Positions 50,990 to 58,512 of a stretch of DNA of 64,000 nucleotides are shown here, piece after piece. The position numbers were made by a program, and so were the translations under genes. Under the pieces are notes generated by a model, which worked only from the letters and a program-made list of their open reading frames with translations, ran no database searches and had not been told where the DNA came from. Origin of the DNA: Micromonospora pisi (GTDB lineage Bacteria; Actinomycetota; Actinomycetes; Mycobacteriales; Micromonosporaceae); NCBI RefSeq assembly GCF_003633685.1, contig NZ_RBKT01000001.1, positions 2,108,001-2,172,000 on the forward strand, written 5' to 3'. Numbering within the stretch: position 1 is the first letter of the stretch; each line of letters begins with the position of its first letter.

Positions 50990-51178
50990 CTACTTGCCCT
51001 TCTTGCTCCAGTTGTCCCAGCCAGGCTTGCTGTCGAACTTCGGCTTGTTGTCCCACGTCGGCCGGTTGTCGAACCTCGCAGCGTCGACGGCGACGAGCGT
51101 CGGCTGGGTCAGGTCGACCCCGAAACGCTCCAGGTAATCGGCGTCCGCGCTGACGAGAGTGACCAGTGGACTTGCCAC
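50990..51178 (-). CDS. amcA: AmcA-like multiple-cyclophane RiPP precursor
   Basis: A 62-aa precursor starting GTG 51178; its GGGAGG ribosome site lies within the end of amcB, 2 nt past its stop. A leader of about 35 residues (VTLVSADADYLERFGVDLTQ...) precedes a core of four six-residue repeats: FDNRPT, WDNKPK, FDSKPG and WDNWSK. Each begins with aromatic-Asp-Asn/Ser, the three-residue pattern in which radical SAM maturases link the aromatic ring to the third residue. The leader resembles AmcA-type triceptide precursors. It probably yields up to four cyclophanes. No exporter or protease is seen adjacent. Confidence 0.88.
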   Translation of the reverse strand: MASPLVTLVSADADYLERFGVDLTQPTLVAVDAARFDNRPTWDNKPKFDSKPGWDNWSKKGK

Positions 51179-51180
51179 GT

Positions 51181-52329
51181 CTACCTCCCTTTCTCCTCCG
51201 GATGAAACTGGTCCGCGGCGGCGCGAACCAGGGCTTGACGAGTCGTTCGGCAGTAGTTGGTCTCGGTGGCGGTCAAGGTGCCGTGCTCGAAGTAGCGGTT
51301 GCCTGCCTGCGCGCCCTTGCAGTAGTCGAAGAAGCCACAGGTATCGGCGCATCCGTTCAGAGCATCGATGAACTCCGCCACGTAGCGCAGGCTGCCGGCG
51401 TCCGCGAGCATTTCGGGAATAGATGTCTGGAGGACGTTCCCGGCGATGAAGTCGCCGTAGTCCGCGCTGCGTACGCCAAGCAACTCGGGCGAGAGGAGGA
51501 CCGTATCGCCCTCACATGACACCGTAGGTATCGGCTCGTACGGCGCATGCCCAGGCGAGCCGTCCCGGCCCGCACCGATGTAGTCGGCCAGGCGGTCCAG
51601 GTCTCGTACCCGGAGCGGGCTGCCGTCCAACCGGCGCTGAACAAGCCGGCGCCAGAACCGATAGGCCGCTTCCTCTGACATCGGCGGGCGGTTCCCGCCC
51701 TCCTGCTCCTCAAGGTTGAAGCCGACCGAGACGCAGCCGGCGAGGTTGGTGAAGAACTCCGCCAACTCGTCCACATGCTCGACGCTCTCGGGTGTGACCA
51801 CGCAGATCGCGGTGAACGACAGCCCCGAGCGGACCAGTGCATCCACGCCCCGCATCGTGCGGTCGAAGGTCCGCGTACCGGCCCAATCGAGACGGTTAAC
51901 GTTGTTGAGCCCCGGTCCATCGATGCTCACCCCGACGTCGAATTCGTATTCGGCGAACAGGTCGCACCAACGCGAGTCGAGCAACGTCGCGTTGGTCTGG
52001 ATCTCATGCCGCATGCTCCCAGCCCGTCGAAGGTCCTCGAAGGGCATGAGCAGCTCGCGGAACCTCTCGATCGGTGTGGTGGTCGGCTCGCCGCCGTGCC
52101 ACACGACGTCCACCGGATAGCTGCTCCCCTGGGCGGCGATGGAGCCAGCGCAGGCAGTCGCGACAGCCTGTGACATCAGCCTGCGCTGCCCACGCTCCTG
52201 GAGGTAGCAATACGTACAGTTGAGGTTGCAGAAGGTCGTAGGCTGCACCACCAACGTATGGAAACTGCCGGCGATGGCAGGCTGGTGAAGGCGCCTTACG
52301 ACACCGAGATCCTTCATCAGGTGGTTCAC
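51181..52329 (-). CDS. amcB: Cyclophane-forming radical SAM/SPASM peptide maturase (AmcB-like)
   Basis: A 382-aa enzyme. The radical SAM cluster motif is C34-NLN-C38-TY-C41. SAM-binding features GGEPTTTP, IQTNATLL and VGVSIDGPGL follow. The C-terminal SPASM region holds Cys residues for auxiliary clusters (VSCEGD, NGCADTCGFFDYCKGAQAGNRYF and NYCRTTRQAL). This layout matches FxsB/AmcB-like maturases that form aromatic-ring-to-Cbeta bonds in Omega-x-x motifs. GTG 52329 overlaps the upstream small gene stop by 4 nt. It lies directly before amcA, so precursor and maturase are cotranscribed. It acts in the cytosol on AmcA. Confidence 0.9.
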   Translation of the reverse strand: MNHLMKDLGVVRRLHQPAIAGSFHTLVVQPTTFCNLNCTYCYLQERGQRRLMSQAVATACAGSIAAQGSSYPVDVVWHGGEPTTTPIERFRELLMPFEDLRRAGSMRHEIQTNATLLDSRWCDLFAEYEFDVGVSIDGPGLNNVNRLDWAGTRTFDRTMRGVDALVRSGLSFTAICVVTPESVEHVDELAEFFTNLAGCVSVGFNLEEQEGGNRPPMSEEAAYRFWRRLVQRRLDGSPLRVRDLDRLADYIGAGRDGSPGHAPYEPIPTVSCEGDTVLLSPELLGVRSADYGDFIAGNVLQTSIPEMLADAGSLRYVAEFIDALNGCADTCGFFDYCKGAQAGNRYFEHGTLTATETNYCRTTRQALVRAAADQFHPEEKGR

Positions 52330-52601
52330 CTTCCTCCCGTAACCGCTTCGTTCGACATGGCGTTGACTGGCGGCAGTGGTGACTCACCGGACCGAACCTT
52401 GATCGCCCAGTCGAGTTGGGGGCAGCCGGTGGGGGTGCACTGGAGGCAGGTGCCGGGGCGCCAGGTGTTGCCGCCGGGCTGATGTTGCCGCCAGGTGAGA
52501 TCGGCGGACGTACGGATGACTTCGGGGTTGATCGGCTCCAGGTTGCGGCTCACTGGCGTGACTCCGGTCGAGTGGACGGTCATCTTGGTCGGCCCGCTCA
52601 T
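52326..52601 (-). CDS. Small Cys-containing protein of the amc operon
   Basis: A 91-aa protein starting ATG 52601 (GAGG ribosome site; overlaps the upstream stop by 4 nt). A GTG at 52553 is an alternative that aligns with the paralogue start. The core, PEVIRTSADLTWRQHQPGGN then GTCLQCTPTGCPQLDWA, matches the solitary paralogue at 45157-45330. The C-terminal ~20 residues have no match there and overlap amcB. The CxxC-x4-C cluster may bind a metal. Unknown; it probably assists the RiPP maturase. Confidence 0.75.
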   Translation of the reverse strand: MSGPTKMTVHSTGVTPVSRNLEPINPEVIRTSADLTWRQHQPGGNTWRPGTCLQCTPTGCPQLDWAIKVRSGESPLPPVNAMSNEAVTGGR

Positions 52602-52882
52602 GACGTACGCCTCGTCGGCACCCAGCCGAGGAAGCGCTCGTAGAGGACACGCGGGTCCGGCGGCGGGCCGAGAGTCGGGTCGATGGTGTGCAGATCGTTG
52701 AGGGCGTCGACGTACTGGGCTGCAAGGAAGAGCGTCAGGTTGACCGTCCGGTCCCGGAAACCGCTGGTCAGATCGAGTCGCGCGTCCGCGCACGGCCACG
52801 GGTAGGCATCGATCCGGCAGATCCAGAGCGGACGCAACGGCAGGTGCGAGGCCGCCAACGAGGCCGCCCCGCTCCCCCTCAC
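52598..52882 (-). CDS. Small protein of the HLPLRPLW type (amc operon)
   Basis: A 94-aa protein. GTG 52882 or ATG 52885 both overlap the previous gene. The sequence has HLPLRPLWICRIDAYPWPC near the N-terminus and ends DPRVLYERFLGWVPTR. Similar small actinobacterial proteins are sometimes labelled flavin reductase, but no flavin motif is visible. Two Cys (C-x11-C) may bind metal. A truncated copy of its first ~12 codons lies near 47.8 kb. It is the third gene before amcB in a chain of 4-bp overlaps. Confidence 0.7.
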   Translation of the reverse strand: MRGSGAASLAASHLPLRPLWICRIDAYPWPCADARLDLTSGFRDRTVNLTLFLAAQYVDALNDLHTIDPTLGPPPDPRVLYERFLGWVPTRRTS

Positions 52883-53184
52883 CATTCGACCAACCCGGGG
52901 ATGGGCTGCGGCTGCGCCGGTCGCCACCCCGGCAAAGCCCGACGGTGTACGACCAACGACAACTCCGCCCCGTCGGCACCGTCGGCCAGGATCCGCACCC
53001 CGGTCAGGCTCACCCGGTGCCCGGTCCACTCCCCCGCACCTGCGGGCAGAGCGCGTACGCGTACCCGAAGTTCTCCCTGACCGGCGCGCAGGTCGCCACG
53101 GGAGCCGTGGTGGTAGAGACCGTCGGAGAGGTCGAGTACGTCACCGACGCTGACCAGCGGACGTTCACCTGGCACCCGGCTCAT
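52879..53184 (-). CDS. Small hypothetical protein of the amc operon
   Basis: A 101-aa protein, start ATG 53184 overlapping the upstream stop by 4 nt. It has a beta-rich pattern (LVSVGDVLDLSDGLYHHGSRGDLRAGQGELRVRVRAL, VSLTGVRILADGADGAELSLVVHRRAL) suggestive of a small beta barrel. No family recognised. Tight overlap with its neighbours argues it is real and part of the RiPP operon. Confidence 0.7.
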   Translation of the reverse strand: MSRVPGERPLVSVGDVLDLSDGLYHHGSRGDLRAGQGELRVRVRALPAGAGEWTGHRVSLTGVRILADGADGAELSLVVHRRALPGWRPAQPQPIPGLVEW

Positions 53185-53390
53185 GACAGTGCCTCGCGTT
53201 CGGCGGCCAGCATTTCCGGATCGGCCAGATAGCCTTCGGCGCTGCGGAGCAGGTGACAGTCACCGGGGCCGGCACAGCGGTCACACATCGCGTCGTCGGC
53301 GTGCGCGGCGACCACGTTGCGGGACCGCCGGACGATCAGGTGCCACATCTCCCGGCCGAACATGGTCCCGTGCGGGCTCCGGTACGTCAC
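53181..53390 (-). CDS. Small Cys-rich hypothetical protein of the amc operon
   Basis: A 69-aa protein from GTG 53390, overlapping the upstream stop by 4 nt. The C-terminal half has CDRCAGPGDCHLL, a CxxC-x5-C arrangement that could be a zinc or iron site. Otherwise charged. No family recognised. Alternative ATG at 53363. Confidence 0.65.
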   Translation of the reverse strand: MTYRSPHGTMFGREMWHLIVRRSRNVVAAHADDAMCDRCAGPGDCHLLRSAEGYLADPEMLAAEREALS

Positions 53391-53593
53391 ACCGACCGCC
53401 AGTGCGAGCCACGGTTCTCCGGCCAGCGGGCGCGGGACCGCTCCGCCGTCACCGGCTCGGTGACCTGGGCGGGCTGCGCGTCGGAGTGGTCCGGTGCGGC
53501 CCGCAGGTAACCGCCGGAACGGCCGACGTACTGGGTCGCCGGCCCGATCGGCTCAGGGTTGTCGGCGACTCGCAGAAACCAACGCCATCGCAT
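53387..53593 (-). CDS. Small hypothetical protein heading the amc operon
   Basis: A 68-aa protein starting ATG 53593 after a strong GGGAGG site. The sequence is MRWRWFLRVADNPEPIGPAT then a charged tail. No family recognised. It is the first gene of the overlapping chain that leads to amcB and amcA, so its strong ribosome site probably sets expression of the operon. Confidence 0.65.
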   Translation of the reverse strand: MRWRWFLRVADNPEPIGPATQYVGRSGGYLRAAPDHSDAQPAQVTEPVTAERSRARWPENRGSHWRSV

Positions 53594-53665
53594 CGCGTAC
53601 CTCCCTCGTAGTGGACGCGAGACCTCTGGCACGACGGGATAGCCAGGGTCAGGCGTCGGGCTTCG

Positions 53666-53872
53666 TCAGTGGTTCTGTGTCCGCAGGTAGGTAGTCACCC
53701 GCTCGGCCGACATCTCGGCCTGTTCCAGCAGCGTCCGCAGTGGTGAGTAGGCAACGCGGTCAGCCAGGCTCCGGGCGCTTTCGGCCTGGTCGAGTCCGGC
53801 GATGTGCACCCGAGCCAGTTCCAGGGCGCGGTTGACGCGCTCCATCTCACGGGCCATCTCGCCAGAGTTCAT
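53666..53872 (-). CDS. Small helical hypothetical protein
   Basis: A 68-aa all-helical protein (MNSGEMAREMERVNRALELA, then AESARSLADRVAYSPLRTLLEQAEMSAERVTTYL). The ATG at 53872 follows GGAG; a TTG at 53890 is possible. No family recognised. It lies 72 nt upstream of the amc operon on the same strand and is divergent from the GntR gene, so it may be the first gene of a longer operon. Confidence 0.6.
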   Translation of the reverse strand: MNSGEMAREMERVNRALELARVHIAGLDQAESARSLADRVAYSPLRTLLEQAEMSAERVTTYLRTQNH

Positions 53873-53890
53873 CACCACTCCGTTGATCAA

Positions 53891-53930
53891 GTACCAACGT
53901 TGCGTTACGTTGGATTGGTACCAACCATTA
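53891..53930. promoter_or_regulatory. Operator-like cluster between GntR gene and small gene
   Basis: The palindrome TTGGTACCAA (53915-53924), an inverted repeat CCAACGT/ACGTTGG (53894-53900 and 53907-53913) and two direct copies of GTACCAAC (53891 and 53918) sit in the divergent region. GntR/HutC-family regulators typically bind such GTAC-centred sites, so these are probably the operators of the adjacent GntR protein. They may also control the amc operon direction. Confidence 0.6.
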
Positions 53931-54003
53931 CAGCGACATCGGTCTCCGTCAAGACTGGGACCCTAAGATTCATTCCAATGTGTCACCGAGGTGAGGAGAG
54001 CCC

Positions 54004-54792
54004 GTGCCGCCGCTCTACCGGAAGATCGCCACCGAGCTTCGGAAGCGGATCATCTCCGGAGAACTCAGCCCTGGCGACAAACTGCCGACCGAGACTCAAC
54101 TCCAAGACCAGTACGACGTCTCCCGCAACACGGTTCGCCTTGCGACCGCTCTGCTGCTCAACGAAGGTCTGGTCGAGTCCGTACCCGGTCGCACCGGCGG
54201 GATGGTCGTCCGCGAGCGGGTCACCCTGACCTATCACGCAAGCCGGGCCGAAATGCCGCACGGGCTGTGGGCCGAGTCCGACGCCTGGTTCGGCGAAGTA
54301 CGCGCCCAAGGCCACGAACCCACGCAGGAGTTCGAGCTGCGGATCGAAGCGGTGACTGCTGCGATTGCCGAACGGCTCGGCGTGGAGGCAGACTCCACAG
54401 TCGCCGTACGCCGCTGCATCCGCCGGGTCAACGGACAGCCCTCATCGGTGCAGTCGAGCTACTACCCGATGGACCTCTGCGAAACCGTGCCCGAGTTGCT
54501 GTCGCCACGAGACATCCCGCATGGCACAACCCGGCTGCTCGCCGAGCGCGGCTACCAGCAGCTCGGCGCCGAAGACGAGCTGGTCGCGGCGATGCCCACG
54601 CCGGAAGAGGTGACCCTTCTGCGGCTCAACCCGGGCACGCCGGTCCTGCACTACATCCGAACCGGGTTCACCGCCGACCGACCGGTGCGCGTATCGGTGA
54701 CCACGTTCGCTGGTGACCGAAACCGCGTTGTCTACACCCTGGGCGATGCCGAAGTGATTGCCCGCTTCCGCGACCGGGACTCGACCGAATGA
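54004..54792 (+). CDS. GntR-family regulator with UTRA ligand domain
   Basis: A 262-aa protein, GTG 54004 after GAGGAGAGC. The winged helix (about 1-68) shows YRKIATELRKRIISGELSPGDKLPTETQLQDQYDVSRNTVRLATALLLNEGLVESVPGRTGGMVV. The UTRA sensor domain follows (about 95-255). HutC-like architecture; probably a ligand-responsive repressor. Its gene overlaps the GNAT gene by 4 nt, and palindromes in its upstream region are candidate operators. Ligand unknown, possibly linked to the RiPP locus. Confidence 0.9.
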   Translation: MPPLYRKIATELRKRIISGELSPGDKLPTETQLQDQYDVSRNTVRLATALLLNEGLVESVPGRTGGMVVRERVTLTYHASRAEMPHGLWAESDAWFGEVRAQGHEPTQEFELRIEAVTAAIAERLGVEADSTVAVRRCIRRVNGQPSSVQSSYYPMDLCETVPELLSPRDIPHGTTRLLAERGYQQLGAEDELVAAMPTPEEVTLLRLNPGTPVLHYIRTGFTADRPVRVSVTTFAGDRNRVVYTLGDAEVIARFRDRDSTE

Positions 54793-55343
54793 TCATCACT
54801 CGCGCCGAGCTGGACGACGTAGACATCATCATGTCGTGGCGTCGTGAACGGGTCGCCTGGTTGGCCGCGCGCGGCGAGGAGCAGTGGTCAATCCCGCTCC
54901 CCCGGTCTGCGGTCGCCGCCACGGTGTCCGCTGGGCAGACCTGGCTCATCTGGAACGACCAAGAACCGATCGCCACTGTCACGCTGACCGCCTACGTCGA
55001 CGTCGACTCGCTCTGGAAGCCCGACCGCGACCCAGAAGCGCTGTGGTACCCGGAAGACGACCCGTCTGATGCGCTCTACGTGGCGAAGATGATGATCCCG
55101 TTGCAGCACGCGGGAGGAGACTTGGGCGGCGAGATGCTGGACTGGGCCGGCGGGCGCGCGTACGAAGCCGGGCTGACCTGGCTCAGGCTCGACGCGTGGA
55201 CAACAAACGTGCAGCTACACCGCTACTACCAGCGGCAAGGCTTCCGACACGTCCGCACGATCGAGTCTCGGGTGTCTGGCGCCTGCTTCGAACGACCTGC
55301 CCAGCCATACACGGGCGACCGGCTAAAGACTGAGCTGCGCTGA
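54789..55343 (+). CDS. GNAT-family N-acetyltransferase
   Basis: A 184-aa protein overlapping the GntR stop by 4 nt (ATGA). The acetyl-CoA region is MMIPLQHAGGDLGGEMLDWAGGRAYEAG, followed by WLRLDAWTTNVQLHRYYQRQGFRHVRT, the usual GNAT end. The acetyl-CoA loop (HAGGDLGG) is slightly degenerate compared with the QxxGxG/A consensus. Cotranscription with a GntR regulator suggests it modifies or detoxifies the ligand sensed. Substrate unknown. Confidence 0.85.
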   Translation: MIITRAELDDVDIIMSWRRERVAWLAARGEEQWSIPLPRSAVAATVSAGQTWLIWNDQEPIATVTLTAYVDVDSLWKPDRDPEALWYPEDDPSDALYVAKMMIPLQHAGGDLGGEMLDWAGGRAYEAGLTWLRLDAWTTNVQLHRYYQRQGFRHVRTIESRVSGACFERPAQPYTGDRLKTELR

Positions 55344-55360
55344 GCTTGGAGGCACTGCCG

Positions 55361-55903
55361 ATGAGCACCCCGCGTTGGGCCAGCACGTCCGATCCCTACG
55401 TCATACCGGGAGTTGGCGACGCGTGGGCCAAGGAGGCTGCGGCTCGTGGCCGTACCGGTAGCCAACAGCTCCTCGGTGTCGAGACGGTGGTCCCCGATCT
55501 GGCGATCCGAACAGCTCTCGACCTCGGGGACGAGGGCCGGGCCGTAGTGCGGCGTCGCTTGATCCTTGAGGATGACCAGCCCGTCGAGCTGGCCGACTCC
55601 TACTACCCAGCCTGGTTGGCCGGCGGCACGCCTCTTGCCGAGAACCAGAAGATCCGAGGCGGCGCGATCGCTGTGCTCGCGCAGCTCGGGCACACTCCGG
55701 CCACCGTCACGGAGAACATCACCGCCCGCCAACCGACCGAGGCAGAGCAGACGGAGCTCCGCATCGGCGACCACGAGCCGCTACTTGTCATGCGGCGCCT
55801 GAACCGGAACGGCGCCGGCAGACCCGTCGAGTACGTCATCACCCACACAGTCGCCCGACTCTCCCCTGGCTTCACATACCAGATGCAGATACCCGTCGAG
55901 TGA
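55361..55903 (+). CDS. UTRA-domain protein lacking a DNA-binding domain
   Basis: A 180-aa protein. ATG 55361 follows GGAGG; a TTG at 55346 is possible. It resembles the UTRA domain of GntR regulators (GRAVVRRRLILEDDQPVELADSYYPAWLAGGTPL, GHTPATVTENITARQPTEAEQTELRIGDHEPLLVMRRL) but has no winged helix. A free-standing sensor could modulate the neighbouring GntR by mixed oligomers or bind the same ligand. Such UTRA-only proteins are known but rarely studied. It is the third gene after GntR and GNAT (17-nt gap). Confidence 0.75.
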   Translation: MSTPRWASTSDPYVIPGVGDAWAKEAAARGRTGSQQLLGVETVVPDLAIRTALDLGDEGRAVVRRRLILEDDQPVELADSYYPAWLAGGTPLAENQKIRGGAIAVLAQLGHTPATVTENITARQPTEAEQTELRIGDHEPLLVMRRLNRNGAGRPVEYVITHTVARLSPGFTYQMQIPVE

Positions 55904-56264
55904 GGTAAGGGTCACTCCAGCTCATTGCGGTGGGTAGCGGCCACCACCGATGCTGCGGCGACCTGCACCGCCGAGCATCGTCACCTGAGACGGCTGGATC
56001 CGGCCGACCTCAACTCCCTAATCCCACTCACTGCTATGACCAAGAACCGTCCGAGTCCTATCAGCGCGTCCGCCTCAAAATGATCTTCGACCAACGGTCA
56101 GGGCGGACCGGCGCCTCAATCGGGTGTCGGCCGATCCATATGGCGATGTCAGATCCTTGACAGCTTTGCGGATACGTGGCGCAATGTGCATTTTGCCCTC
56201 TAGGTGAACACGAACGGTGGACTAGGGTGATGAACCACTCGGTTCACAATAGGCGAGGTCGCAA
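55904..56264. promoter_or_regulatory. Gap at the start of the accessory island
   Basis: About 360 bp between the UTRA gene and the ParA-like gene. The right half is AT-richer than the backbone and holds the ParA-HEPN promoter. A widely spaced GTGAAC/GTTCAC inverted pair lies near 56202 and 56241. No gene is convincing here. Confidence 0.4.
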
Positions 56265-57410
56265 GTGACGACAGTTGTCTCGATCTTCAACCACAAGGGT
56301 GGCGTTAGCAAAACGACTACCACATTCAACCTTGGATGGATGCTCGCACGCCTCGGCCACAGAGTGCTGCTGGTCGATGCCGATCCACAATGTAACTTGA
56401 CAGGAGTCTCACTCGGCCTCTCCAACACGTGGCCACTCGACGACTTTGCCGAAAACTCCGATGCAGCCACAGCAAGGGACGAAGAGTTCCGCGCGACGCA
56501 ATTGGTGACCAAGGAGTTTTATACTGCCAATGTTGAGCGGACGCTCTACGGAGCACTGAAGCCAGCGTTTGAATCTGAACCGCGAATGTTGGACGCAGTA
56601 GAGTGTGCACCAATCGTCGGTTGCGATAACCTCTTTTTGCTTCCAGGACACATCCAGATTGGCGAGTACGAGGTATCACTAAGCGTGGCACAGGAGCTAT
56701 CCGGCACGCTTCTGGCACTCCGCAACATTCCCGGCGCCATAAACTATCTCATTCGCGCAACCGCCGAAGCAATTGGCGCCGACTTCGTCTTAGTCGACAT
56801 GAGTCCCAGCCTGGGATCGTTGAATCAGAACATTGTGGCGACAAGCGATCTCGTATTCGTTCCAACCTCCCCCGACTTCTATACAGTGATGGCACTCAGA
56901 TCCTTATCTAAAGTCCTTCCGCGCTGGTATAGATGGGCAAAGTCAGCAAGCGAGAACGAGACCCTACAGACTGCCACCTACCCATTTCCGGAGCCTCGGA
57001 TGAAGTTCGCTGGAGCAGTGATTCAAAGGTACCGACTGTACCGTGCACCAACAGAAGACAATCCATATGGCGATCCTACGGGGCCGTTTAAGGAGTGGAT
57101 CGATCGCGTCGCCGAGTCAATCCGCTTCGACTTCGCCCCGCCCTTGAAACAGGCCGGGTTAATGTTGCCCACCTCCACCTACCAAGACGCAGGCATTGGC
57201 GAAGATTACGTGTTGGGGCGGATTCAGGAATTCAATAGCTTGCTTCCTAAGTCACAGGAGCACAGGCTTCCGGTATTCGAGCTTACATCCAACGAACTTG
57301 GCCAATCAGGTGTCGTTTTGGACGCATCCATGAGACAGATCAGCAGCCTCAATAGGATCTTCAAAGGGATCGCCGAGAAGGTGGCCGCCTTAGCAGTAAG
57401 CCAGCCGTAA
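56265..57410 (+). CDS. ParA/MinD-like ATPase paired with a HEPN protein
   Basis: A 381-aa ATPase starting GTG 56265. The deviant Walker A is FNHKGGVSKTTTTFN (K11...K16), with D38-x-D40 in VLLVDADPQCNLTG and Walker B in FVLVDMSPSLGSLNQN. The protein has insertions around residues 55-110 and 230-260 compared with plasmid ParA. No ParB or parS-like repeats are seen, so plasmid partition is unlikely. It lies 2 nt upstream of a HEPN-type gene; ParA-like ATPases with HEPN partners look like defence modules. Codon use is lower in GC than in the backbone, suggesting transfer. Confidence 0.82.
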   Translation: MTTVVSIFNHKGGVSKTTTTFNLGWMLARLGHRVLLVDADPQCNLTGVSLGLSNTWPLDDFAENSDAATARDEEFRATQLVTKEFYTANVERTLYGALKPAFESEPRMLDAVECAPIVGCDNLFLLPGHIQIGEYEVSLSVAQELSGTLLALRNIPGAINYLIRATAEAIGADFVLVDMSPSLGSLNQNIVATSDLVFVPTSPDFYTVMALRSLSKVLPRWYRWAKSASENETLQTATYPFPEPRMKFAGAVIQRYRLYRAPTEDNPYGDPTGPFKEWIDRVAESIRFDFAPPLKQAGLMLPTSTYQDAGIGEDYVLGRIQEFNSLLPKSQEHRLPVFELTSNELGQSGVVLDASMRQISSLNRIFKGIAEKVAALAVSQP

Positions 57411-57412
57411 TC

Positions 57413-57994
57413 ATGAAACCTCGACAGCTATTCGATAAGCTCGCAGATCAAGTATCCGCCCTATCCACGCTCGGCCAGGCTCAGGAAACCCAAGGTCAGA
57501 TTGAGTCCAGTGCGTCAATCTACCGGGCGTGCATTGTCCTCTCAGTATCAGCACTCGACGCCTACATGCACGAAAAAGCGGCTGAAGCCTTTCTAATCGC
57601 TATACGGCAAGGCGCGTCCGCAACTAACGCTTCCATCGACTCGTACCTACAGATCCAATCATCACTATTCAATCAAACGCAACTAGCCAGCTCAGTTCGA
57701 TACCGACTGTCCTTCAAAACACTGGTCACACCACAGGCGATCGATAAGGCGATCGACGCAAGCGGCTCTGATGCGCGAGCCGTGTGGCGCGCAATCGGAG
57801 AAGCGCGAGGCAGTCGGGAATCTCGACTTCGAAACATGCTCGACCTGCAGGTTGACCGACGGAATCAGATCGCACACGAGGCGGACTGGGATCCGGCCCA
57901 GCTAGCATTCCGACGCATATCCCTCGATCACGTAACAGATTGCACTGAATGCATTACTTCCGTCGTTCATAATTTGGATGCCTGTTGGATCTAG
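57413..57994 (+). CDS. HEPN-domain protein (RiboL-PSP-HEPN-like)
   Basis: A 193-aa helical protein. ASIYRACIVLSVSALDAYMHEKAAEAF (about 34-60) and the C-terminal LQVDRRNQIAHEADWDP (R150 to H155, an Rx4H motif) match RiboL-PSP-type HEPN domains. These are predicted or shown to be RNases in toxin and defence systems. The Rx4H site is intact, so catalysis is plausible. It is encoded 2 nt after the ParA-like ATPase. AT-richer than the backbone. Confidence 0.78.
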   Translation: MKPRQLFDKLADQVSALSTLGQAQETQGQIESSASIYRACIVLSVSALDAYMHEKAAEAFLIAIRQGASATNASIDSYLQIQSSLFNQTQLASSVRYRLSFKTLVTPQAIDKAIDASGSDARAVWRAIGEARGSRESRLRNMLDLQVDRRNQIAHEADWDPAQLAFRRISLDHVTDCTECITSVVHNLDACWI

Positions 57995-58184
57995 GGATAT
58001 CACGCCCGCAGTAATGGCTGTACTTCCACCAACATTAGTTGGATCTACCCGAGGCGTTCTCATCACCTGAATTTCTATCGCCACTTGAAGGCTCCGGAAC
58101 GTTCACTTAATTCACGAGGACCCACCAAGGTCAATAGATATTGAACTAATAAGCCCGGTTTCCGGCTCATACGACTCTAACTGT

Positions 58185-58229
58185 TGGTGGGCGCGGCAGG
58201 TTTCGAACCTGCGACCCCTCGCTTGTAAG
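58185..58229. repeat. attL-type copy of the tRNA-Val 3' half (45 bp)
   Basis: A perfect 45-bp duplicate of 60922-60966, the 3' portion of tRNA-Val from CCA to the anticodon region. The 5' half of a tRNA is missing, so it is not a gene. It is the left attachment-site repeat of an element inserted at the tRNA. The rest of the 518-bp gap 57995-58512 holds no convincing gene. Confidence 0.85.
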
Positions 58230-58330
58230 CTCTGGGCGGTGCGTCCGGCGGTGTCCATCCGCGTCTCCGACCTCGGGCGACTGTCCGCGCTCGGCCGCCA
58301 GCGCCGGCCCTCGCGCTGTGTCGTTGCCTC

Positions 58331-58344
58331 TCACCGTAGCTGTC
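58331..58344. repeat. Left copy of 14-bp repeat near attL
   Basis: TCACCGTAGCTGTC, identical and in the same orientation to 60860-60873 near the right end of the element. Its position inside both ends suits an integrase or excisionase arm site. Confidence 0.5.
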
Positions 58345-58512
58345 GACAGCCGTTGCTGGACTCCCACACCCCTAGGGACTCTCTCGAATCATCCCGCCCT
58401 ACGGCGCTTGTGACCCTGCGGCGACACGGCCGTAACCACCTTGGCACACTTGGCGGCGATAGCACTGCATGGATAGGGGATAACAGGCAATCCACAGTTC
58501 CTCCCATAGCCG

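Noticed and set aside
55930-56160. A 76-codon plus-strand frame in the gap before the ParA-like gene.
   Set aside because: No ribosome site, no recognisable product and weak codon bias; probably non-coding.
56265-57410. Plasmid or chromosome partition locus for the ParA-like gene.
   Set aside because: No ParB, no centromere-like repeats and no replication gene nearby; the partner is a HEPN protein.
58185-58229. A second tRNA gene at 58.2 kb.
   Set aside because: Only the 3' half matches; the D arm, 5' acceptor strand and half of the anticodon stem are missing.
58470-58495. A stretch near 58475 resembling the I-SceI homing endonuclease site.
   Set aside because: It needs an insertion and a deletion to align and no homing endonuclease or intron is present, so the match is coincidental.
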